From Acanthosoma haemorrhoidale (taxonomy: Eukaryota; Arthropoda; Insecta; Hemiptera; Acanthosomatidae), in NCBI GenBank assembly GCA_930367205.1, contig OV884014.1, positions 118,675,768 through 118,739,767 of the forward strand: a DNA stretch of 64,000 nucleotides. Reading direction: 5' to 3'. The position numbers and the translations under genes are program-made. Shown here one piece after another: positions 53,691 to 64,000 of this stretch. The first letter of the stretch is position 1. The number at the start of each line of letters is the position of its first letter. Under the pieces are notes generated by a model. That model worked only from the letters and a program-made list of their open reading frames with translations. It did not search any database and was not told where the DNA came from.

Positions 53691-56678
53691 GCATCATTGG
53701 CACTAATTATATCACGTGATACTATCGTATGATTTAAGTCACGAGTGAATATAACATCAAATGATGCTAAATATGATTGTATAGTGTAGCATTGACACTC
53801 ATTGTATCACGAGATACGATCGTATGATTGAAGTCACGAGTGAATATAACATCAAATGATGTTGAATATGATTGTATAATGTATCATTAGCACTCATTGT
53901 TTCACGTGATACGATCGTATGATTAAAGTTACAGGTGAATATAACATCAAATGATGTCGATTATGATAGTGTACCGCATCATTGGCACTAATTATATCAC
54001 GTGATACTATCGTATGATTTAAGTCACGAGTGAATATAACATCAAATGATGCTAAATATGATTGTATAGTGTATCATTAGCACTCATTGTTTCACGTGAT
54101 ACGATCGTATGATTAAAGTTACGAGTAAATATAACATCAAATGATGTCGAATATGATAATGTACCGTATCATTAGCACTCATATCATCACGTGATACGAT
54201 CGTATGATGAAAGTTACGAGTGAATATAACATCAAATGATGTTGAATATGATTGTATAATGTATCATTAGCACTCATTGTTTCACGTGATACGATCGTAT
54301 GATTAAAGTTATGAGTGAAGATAACATCAAATGATGTTGAATATGATTGTATAATGTATCATTAGCACTCATTGTATCACGAGATAAGATCGTATGATTG
54401 AAGTCACGAGTGAATATACTATAAAATGATGTCGATTATGATAGTGTACCACATCATTGGCACTCATTATATCACCTGATACGATCGTATGATTGAAGTC
54501 ACGAGTGAATATAATATCAAATGATGTCAATTATGATAGTGTTGCGTATCATAAGCACTCCTTGTTTCACGTGATACGATCGTATGATTAAAGTTACGAT
54601 TGGAGATACTAATAAATGATGTTGAATATAATAGTGCACCATATCATTGGCACTCATAGTATCACGTGATACGATCGTATGATTGAAGTCACGAATGAAT
54701 ATAACATCAAATGATGTCGATTATGATAGTGTACCGCATCATTAGCACACATTGTATCACGTGATACGATCGTATGATTAAAGTTACGAGTGAAGATAAC
54801 ATCAAATGATGTTGAATATGATTGTATAATGTATCATTAGCACTCATTGTTTCACGTGATACGATCGTATGATTAAAGTTACGAGTGAATACAACATCAA
54901 AAGATGTCGATTATGATAGTGTACCGCATCATTGGCACTCATTATATCACGTGATACGATCGTATGATGAAAGTTACGAGTGAATATAACATCAAATGAT
55001 GTCGAATGGGATTGTATAATGTATCATTAGGACTCATTGTTTCACGTTATACGATCGTATGATTAAAGTTACGATTGGAGATACTAATAAATGATGTTGA
55101 ATATAATAGTGCACTATATCATTAGCACTTATTGTATCATGTGATGCGATCGTATGATTAAAGTTACAAGTGAATATAACATCAAATGATGTCGATTATA
55201 ATAGTGTACCGCATCATTGGCACTCATTATATCACGTGATACTATCGTATGATTGAAGTCACGAGTGAATATAACATCAAATAATGCTAAATATGATTGT
55301 ATAGTGTAGCATTGACACTCATTGTATCACGAGATACGATCGTATGATTAAAGTCACGAGTGAATATAACATCAAATGATGTCGAATAGGATTGTATAAT
55401 GTATCATTAGCACTTATTGTTTCACGTGATACGATCGTATGATTAAAGTTACGATTTAAGTTACTAATAAATGATGTTGAATATAATAGTGCACCATATC
55501 ATTAGCACTTATTGTATCATGTGATGCGATCGTATGATTAAAGTTACAAGTGAATATAACATCAAATGATGTCGATTATAATAGTGTACCGCATCATTGG
55601 CACTCATTATATCACGTGATGCTATCGTATGATTGAAGTCACGAGTGAATATAACATCAAATAATGCTAAATATGATCGTATAGTGTAGCATTGACACTC
55701 ATTATATCACGAGATACGATCGTATGATTGAAGTAACGAGTGAATATAACATCAAATGATGTTGAATATGATTGTATAATGTATCATTAGCACTCATTGT
55801 TTCACGTGATACGATCGTATCATTAAAGTTACAGGTGAATATAACATCAAATGATATCGATTATGATAGTGTACCGCATCATTGGCACTCATTATATAAC
55901 GTGATGCTATCGTATGATTGAAGTCACGAGTGAATATAACATCAAATGATGCTAAATATAATTGTATAGTGTATCATTAGCACTCAATGTTTCACGTGAT
56001 ACGATCGTATGATTAAAGTTACGAGTAAATATAACATCAAATGATGTCGAATATGATAATGTACCGTATCATTAGCACTCATATTATCACGTGATACGAT
56101 CGTATCATGAAAGTTACGAGTGAAGATAACATCAAATGATGTTGAATATGATTGTATAATGTATCATAAGCACTCATTGTATCACGTGATACGAGCGTAT
56201 GATGAAAGTTACAAGTAAATATACTATTAAATGATGTCGATTATGACAGTGTACCGTACCATTGGCACTCATAGTATCACGTGATACGATCGTATGATTG
56301 AAGTCACGAATGAATATAACATCAAATGATGTCGATTATGATAGTGTACCGCATCATTAGCACACATTGTATCACGTGATACGATCGTATGATTAAAGTT
56401 ACGAGTGAAGATAACATGAAATGATGTTGAATATGATTGTATAATGTATCATTAGCACTCATTGTTTCACGTGATACGATCGTATAATTAAAGTTACAGG
56501 TGAATATAACATCAAATGATGTGGATTATAATAGTGTACCGCATCATTGGCACTCAATATATCACGTGATACGATCGTATGATTGAAGTCACGAGTTAAT
56601 ATAACATCAAATAATGTTGAATATGATTGTATAATGTATCATTAGCACTCATTGTTTCACGTGATACGATCGTATGAT
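53691..56678. repeat. 3610-bp tandem duplication, copy 1
   Basis: This stretch recurs at 57301-60288 at a constant offset of 3610 bp, exactly 38 monomers. Markers include CGTATCATTAAAG (55817 and 59427), GACTCATTG after ATTAG, and GATTTAAGTTAC. The left breakpoint lies near the CACTAATTATATC monomer and the right one at CGTATGATGAAAG versus CGTATGATTAAAG. Confidence 0.86.
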
Positions 56679-57300
56679 GAAAGTTACGATTGAATATAAC
56701 ATCAAATGATGTTGAATATGATTGTATAATGTATCATTAGCACTCATTGTTTCACGTGATACGATCGTATGATTAAAGTTATGAGTGAAGATAACATCAA
56801 ATGATGTTGAATATGATTGTATAATGTATCATTAGCACTCATTGTATCACGAGATAAGATCGTATGATTGAAGTCACGAGTGAATATACTATAAAATGAT
56901 GTCGATTATGATAGTGTACCACATCATTGGCACTCATTATATCACGTGATACGATCGTATGATTGAAGTCACGAGTGAATATAATATCAAATGATGTCAA
57001 TTATGATAGTGTTGCGTATCATAAGCACTCCTTGTTTCACGTGATACGATCGTATGATGAAAGTTACGAGTGACTATAACATCAAATGATGTCGAATAGG
57101 ATTGTATAGTATATCATTAGCACTTATTGTTTCACGTGATACGATCGTATGATTAAAGTTACGATTGGAGATACTAATAAATGATGTTGAATATAATAGT
57201 GCACCATATCATTAGCACTTATTGTATCATGTGATGCGATCGTATGATTAAAGTTAAAAGTGAATATAACATCAAATGATGTCGATTATAATAGTGTACC

Positions 57301-60288
57301 GCATCATTGGCACTAATTATATCACGTGATACTATCGTATGATTTAAGTCACGAGTGAATATAACATCAAATGATGCTAAATATGATTGTATAGTGTAGC
57401 ATTGACACTCATTGTATCACGAGATACGATCGTATGATTGAAGTCACGAGTGAATATAACATCAAATGATGTTGAATATGATTGTATAATGTATCATTAG
57501 CACTCATTGTTTCACGTGATACGATCGTATGATTAAAGTTACAGGTGAATATAACATCAAATGATGTCGATTATGATAGTGTACCGCATCATTGGCACTA
57601 ATTATATCACGTGATACTATCGTATGATTTAAGTCACGAGTGAATATAACATCAAATGATGCTAAATATGATTGTATAGTGTATCATTAGCACTCATTGT
57701 TTCACGTGATACGATCGTATGATTAAAGTTACGAGTAAATATAACATCAAATGATGTCGATTATGATAATGTACCGTATCATTAGCACTCATATCATCAC
57801 GTGATACGATCGTATGATGAAAGTTACGAGTGAATATAACATCAAATGATGTTGAATATGATTGTATAATGTATCATTAGCACTCATTGTTTCACGTGAT
57901 ACGATCGTATGATTAAAGTTATGAGTGAAGATAACATCAAATGATGTTGAATATGATTGTATAATGTATCATTAGCACTCATTGTATCACGAGATAAGAT
58001 CGTATGATTGAAGTCACGAGTGAATATACTATAAAATGATGTCGATTATGATAGTGTACCACATCATTGGCACTCATTATATCATGTGATACGATCGTAT
58101 GATTGAAGTCACGAGTGAATATAATATCAAATGATGTCAATTATGATAGTGTTGCGTATCATAAGCACTCCTTGTTTCACGTGATACGATCGTATGATTA
58201 AAGTTACGATTGGAGATACTAATAAATGATGTTGAATATAATAGTGCACCATATCATTGGCACTCATAGTATCACGTGATACGCTCGTATGATTGAAGTC
58301 ACGAATGAATATAACATCAAATGATGTCGATTATGATAGTGTACCGCATCATTAGCACACATTGTATCACGTGATACGATCGTATGATTAAAGTTACGAG
58401 TGAAGATAACATGAAATGATGTTGAATATGATTGTATAATGTATCATTAGCACTCATTGTTTCACGTGATACGATCGTATGATTAAAGTTACGAGTGAAT
58501 ACAACATCAAAAGATGTCGATTATGATAGTGTACCGCATCATTGGCACTCATTATATCACGTGATACGATCGTATGATGAAAGTTACGAGTGAATATAAC
58601 ATCAAATGATGTCGAATGGGATTGTATAATGTATCATTAGGACTCATTGTTTCACGTTATACGATCGTATGATTAAAGTTACGATTGGAGATACTAATAA
58701 ATGATGTTGAATATAATAGTGCACTATATCATTAGCACTTATTGTATCATGTGATGCGATCGTATGATTAAAGTTACAAGTGAATATAACATCAAATGAT
58801 GTCGATTATAATAGTGTACCGCATCATTGGCACTCATTATATCACGTGATACTATCGTATGATTGAAGTCACGAGTGAATATAACATCAAATAATGCTAA
58901 ATATGATTGTATAGTGTAGCATTGACACTCATTGTATCACGAGATACGATCGTATGATTAAAGTCACGAGTGAATATAACATCAAATGATGTCGAATAGG
59001 ATTGTATAATGTATCATTAGCACTTATTGTTTCACGTGATACGATCGTATGATTAAAGTTACGATTTAAGTTACTAATAAATGATGTTGAATATAATAGT
59101 GCACCATATCATTAGCACTTATTGTATCATGTGATGCGATCGTATGATTAAAGTTACAAGTGAATATAACATCAAATGATGTCGATTATAATAGTGTACC
59201 GCATCATTGGCACTCATTATATCACGTGATGCTATCGTATGATTGAAGTCACGAGTGAATATAACATCAAATAATGCTAAATATGATCGTATAGTGTAGC
59301 ATTGACACTCATTATATCACGAGATACGATCGTATGATTGAAGTAACGAGTGAATATAACATCAAATGATGTTGAATATGATTGTATAATGTATCATTAG
59401 CACTCATTGTTTCACGTGATACGATCGTATCATTAAAGTTACAGGTGAATATAACATCAAATGATGTCGATTATGATAGTGTACCGCATCATTGGCACTC
59501 ATTATATAACGTGATGCTATCGTATGATTGAAGTCACGAGTGAATATAACATCAAATGATGCTAAATATAATTGTATAGTGTATCATTAGCACTCAATGT
59601 TTCACGTGATACGATCGTATGATTAAAGTTACGAGTAAATATAACATCAAATGATGTCGAATATGATAATGTACCGTATCATTAGCACTCATATTATCAC
59701 GTGATACGATCGTATCATGAAAGTTACGAGTGAAGATAACATCAAATGATGTTGAATATGATTGTATAATGTATCATAAGCACTCATTGTATCACGTGAT
59801 ACGATCGTATGATGAAAGTTACAAGTAAATATACTATTAAATGATGTCGATTATGACAGTGTACCGTACCATTGGCACTCATAGTATCACGTGATACGAT
59901 CGTATGATTGAAGTCACGAATGAATATAACATCAAATGATGTCGATTATGATAGTGTACCGCATCATTAGCACACATTGTATCACGTGATACGATCGTAT
60001 GATTAAAGTTACGAGTGAAGATAACATGAAATGATGTTGAATATGATTGTATAATGTATCATTAGCACTCATTGTTTCACGTGATACGATCGTATAATTA
60101 AAGTTACAGGTGAATATAACATCAAATGATGTGGATTATAATAGTGTACCGCATCATTGGCACTCAATATATCACGTGATACGATCGTATGATTGAAGTC
60201 ACGAGTTAATATAACATCAAATAATGTTGAATATGATTGTATAATGTATCATTAGCACTCATTGTTTCACGTGATACGATCGTATGAT
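57301..60288. repeat. 3610-bp tandem duplication, copy 2
   Basis: This is the downstream copy of 53691-56678. It differs at scattered single bases, for example CGATTATGATAATG near 57758 where copy 1 has CGAATATGATAATG, and GATGTCGATT near 59464 where copy 1 has GATATCGATT. Sequence beyond 60288 continues instead like 37.8 kb and 42.0 kb. Confidence 0.86.
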
Positions 60289-61632
60289 TAAAGTTACAGG
60301 TGAATATAACATCAAATGATGTCGAATAGGATTGTATAGTATATCATTAGCACTTATTGTTTCACGTGATACGATCGTATGATTAAAGTTACGATTGGAG
60401 ATACTAATAAATGATGTTGAATATAATAGTGCACCATATCATTAGCACTTATTGTATCATGTGATGCGATCGTATGATTAAAGTTACAAGTGAATATAAC
60501 ATCAAATGATGTCGATTATAATAGTGTACCACATCATTGGCACTCATTATATCACGTGATACGATCGTATGATTGAAGTCACGAGTGAATATAATATCAA
60601 ATGATGTCAATTATGATAGTGTTGCGTATCATAAGCACTCATTGTTTCACGTGATACGATCGTATGATTAAAGTTACGATTGGAGATACTAATAAATGAT
60701 GTTGAATATAATAGTGCACCATATCATTAGCACTTATTGTATCATGTGATGCGATCGTATGATTAAAGTTACAAGTGAATATAACATCAAATGATGTCGA
60801 TTATAATAGTGTACCGCATCATTGGCACTCATTATATCACGTGATACTATCGTATGATTGAAGTCACGAGTGGATATAACATCAAATAATGCTAAATATG
60901 ATTGTATAGTGTAGCATTGACACTCATTGTATCACGAGATACGATCGTATGATTGAAGTCACGAGTGAATATAACATCAAATGATGTTGAATATGATTGT
61001 ATAATGTATCATTAGCACTCATTGTCTCACGTGATACGATCGTATGATTAAAGTTACAGGTGAATATAACATCAAATGATGTCGATTATGATAGTGTACC
61101 GCATCATTGGCACTAATTATATCACGAGATACTATCGTATGATTGAAGTCACGAGTGAATATAACATCAAATGATGCTAAATATGATTGTATAGTGTATC
61201 ATTAGCACTCATTGTTTCACGTGATACGATCCTATGATTAAAGTTACGAGTAAATATAACATCAAATGATGTCGAATATGATAATGTACCGTATCATTAG
61301 CACTCATATCATCACGTGATACGATCGTATGATGAAAGTTACGAGTGAATATAACATCAAATGATGTTGAATATGATTGTATAATGAATCATTAGCACTC
61401 ATTGTATCACGTGATACGATCGTATGATTAAAGTTACGAGTGAAGATAACATGAAATGATGTTGAATATGATTGTATAATGTATCATTAGCACTCATTGT
61501 TTCACGTGATACGATCGTATAATTAAAGTTACAGGTGAATATAACATCAAATGATGTGGATTATAATAGTGTACCGCATCATTGGCACTCATTATATCAC
61601 GTGATACTATCGTATGATTGAAGTCACGAGTG

Positions 61633-62976
61633 GATATAACATCAAATAATGCTAAATATGATTGTATAGTGTAGCATTGACACTCATTGTATCACGAGAT
61701 ACGATCGTATGATTGAAGTCACGAGTGAATATAACATCAAATGATGTTGAATATGATTGTATAATGTATCATTAGCACTTATTGTTTCACGTGATACGAT
61801 CGTATGATTAAAGTTAAGAGTGAAGATAACATGAAATGATGTTGAATATGATTGTATAATGTATCATTAGCACTCATTGTTTCACGTGATACGATCGTAT
61901 GATTAAAGTTACAAGTGAATATAACATCAAATGATGTCGATTATAATAGTGTACCGCATCATTGGCACTCATTATATCACGTGATACTATCGTATGATTG
62001 AAGTCACGAGTGGATATAACATCAAATAATGCTAAATATGATTGTATAGTGTAGCATTGACACTCATTGTATCACGAGATACGATCGTATGATTGAAGTC
62101 ACGAGTGAATATAACATCAAATGATGTTGAATATGATTGTATAATGTATCATTAGCACTCATTGTTTCACGTGATACGATCGTATGATTAAAGTTACAGG
62201 TGAATATAACATCAAATGATGTCGATTATGATAGTGTACCGCATCATTGGCACTAATTATATCACGAGATACTATCGTATGATTGAAGTCACGAGTGAAT
62301 ATAACATCAAATAATGCTAAATATGATTGTATAGTGTAGCATTGACACTCATTGTATCACGAGATACGATCGTATGATTGAAGTCACGAGTGAATATAAC
62401 ATCAAATGATGTTGAATATGATTGTATAATGTATCATTAGCACTTATTGTTTCACGTGATACGATCGTATGATTAAAGTTAAGAGTGAAGATAACATGAA
62501 ATGATGTTGAATATGATTGTATAATGTATCATTAGCACTCATTGTTTCACGTGATACGATCGTATGATTAAAGTTACAAGTGAATATAACATCAAATGAT
62601 GTCGATTATAATAGTGTACCGCATCATTGGCACTCATTATATCACGTGATACTATCGTATGATTGAAGTCACGAGTGGATATAACATCAAATAATGCTAA
62701 ATATGATTGTATAGTGTAGCATTGACACTCATTGTATCACGAGATACGATCGTATGATTGAAGTCACGAGTGAATATAACATCAAATGATGTTGAATATG
62801 ATTGTATAATGTATCATTAGCACTCATTGTTTCACGTGATACGATCGTATGATTAAAGTTACAGGTGAATATAACATCAAATGATGTCGATTATGATAGT
62901 GTACCGCATCATTGGCACTAATTATATCACGAGATACTATCGTATGATTGAAGTCACGAGTGAATATAACATCAAA
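61633..62976. repeat. Tandem duplication of 7 monomers (665 bp)
   Basis: Two units at a 665-bp offset share the private GTTAAGAGTGAAGATAAC (61813 and 62478) and the order of neighbouring subtypes. The GAGTGGATATAAC variant marks monomers at 60871, 61631, 62011 and 62676, spaced 8, 4 and 7 monomers apart. This shows repeated small exchanges in this part of the array. Confidence 0.82.
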
Positions 62977-64000
62977 TGATGCTAAATATGATTGTATAGT
63001 GTATCATTAGCACTCATTGTTTCACGTGATACGATCGTATGATTAAAGTTACGAGTAAATATAACATCAAATGATGTCGAATATGATAATGTACCGTATC
63101 ATTAGCACTCATATCATCACGTGATACGATCGTATGATGAAAGTTACGAGTGAATATAACATCAAATGATGTTGAATATGATTGTATAATGAATCATTAG
63201 CACTCATTGTTTCACGTGATACGATCGTATGATTAAAGTTACAGTGAATATAACATCAAATGATGTCGAATATGATAATGTACCGTATCATTAGCACTCA
63301 TATCATCACGTGATACGATCGTATGATGAAAGTTACGATTGAATATAACATCAAATGATGTTGAATATGATTGTATAATGTATCATTAGCACTCATTGTT
63401 TCACGTGATACGATCGTATGATTAAAGTTATGAGTGAAGATAACATCAAATGATGTTGAATATGATTGTATAATGTATCATTAGCACTCATTGTATCACG
63501 AGATAAGATCGTATGATTGAAGTCACGAGTGAATATACTATAAAATGATGTCGATTATGATAGTGTACCACATCATTGGCACTCATTATATCACGTGATA
63601 CGATCGTATGATTGAAGTCACGAGTGAATATAATATCAAATGATGTCAATTATGATAGTGTTGCGTATCATAAGCACTCCTTGTTTCACGTGATACGATC
63701 GTATGATGAAAGTTACAAGTAAATATACTATTAAATGAGGTCGATTATGACAGTGTACCGTACCATTGGCACTCATAGTATCACGTGATACGATCGTATA
63801 ATTGAAGTCACGAATGAATATAACATCAAATGATGTCGATTATGATAGTGTACCGCATCATTAGCACACATTGTATCACGTGATACGATCGTATGATTAA
63901 AGTTACGAGTGAAGATAACATGAAATGATGTTGAATATGATTGTATAATGTATCATTAGCACTCATTGTTTCACGTGATACGATCGTATAATTAAAGTTA

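Larger units (their letters stand above)
49621..57314. repeat. ~8-kb tandem unit 2 (contains B9)
   Basis: This is the second tandem copy of 41652-49620. It is shorter by one monomer near 51608, where GACAGTGTACCGCATC fuses two monomers. It is cut short by about 180 bp at its right end, where the 3610-bp duplication begins. Block B9 sits at the same relative place as B8. Confidence 0.84.
52575..64000. repeat. Satellite A, block A10 (runs off the window)
   Basis: At least 120 A monomers (11,426 bp), all in one orientation. It holds the rest of ~8-kb unit 2, a 38-monomer (3610-bp) tandem duplication, and a 7-monomer duplication near 62 kb. After 62.9 kb it returns to the series seen at 40.0-41.3 kb (GTTACAGTGAATATAAC, TTATGAGTGAAG, GCACTCCTTG). 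There is no B block, gene or mobile element in it. Confidence 0.96.

Noticed and set aside
1..64000. CENP-B box, telomere repeat, rRNA, tRNA or yeast-type origin consensus
   Set aside because: I looked for the CENP-B box pattern, TTAGGG/TTAGG/TTTAGGG runs, rRNA or tRNA signatures and an extended ARS consensus, and saw none on either strand.

Overview
The whole 64,000-base window is tandemly repeated satellite DNA. I found no gene, RNA gene, transposon or unique-sequence island on either strand. Two unrelated AT-rich satellite families are interdigitated, and each keeps a single orientation. Family A has a 95-bp monomer and fills about 54.2 kb in ten blocks (roughly 570 monomers). Family B has a monomer of about 98 bp and fills about 9.8 kb in nine blocks (roughly 100 monomers). 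Such an array points to constitutive heterochromatin of a eukaryote (pericentromere, centromere, subtelomere or a sex/B chromosome) resolved by long reads. The species cannot be read from the sequence. CpG is not depleted in family A (6 CpG in a 95-bp monomer against about 3 expected from its base composition, by hand count). That argues against long-term heavy cytosine methylation and fits many invertebrates, but this is inference.

Layout. Block A1 (1-14719) is pure family A and contains a ~5.46-kb segmental duplication and several local 8- to 10-monomer duplications. From 14720 to 30286 six B blocks of 1.3-1.5 kb (B1-B6) alternate with A spacers of 0.5-2.6 kb. From 30287 to the end the A blocks are long (3.4-11.4 kb) and are interrupted by three 489-bp B blocks (B7-B9). 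Those three lie in a nested series of large tandem duplications of about 8 kb, 3.6 kb and 1.4 kb.

Junctions. All nine B-to-A junctions share one 20-bp perfect palindrome (GATCATACGATCGTATGATC). A-to-B junctions come in only two forms, one for B1-B6 and one for B7-B9. The B blocks therefore look like copies of one or two founding insertions spread by segmental amplification, not nine independent events. Two scars in A1 (58-107 and 5521-5570) carry the right-flank monomers of a B block without any B sequence, and 13385-13673 carries the left-flank monomers without B.

Monomer anatomy. A typical A monomer carries three dyads: TATCACGTGATA (with the CACGTG E-box), overlapping ATACGATCGTAT, then ACATCA-AA-TGATGT. 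B monomers carry a GCTA-N6-TAGC dyad and A/T tracts spaced about 10 bp apart. The short reading frames in the window are translations of satellite, not genes. The notable content is structural: a two-family, palindrome-bounded, multi-level higher-order repeat system.
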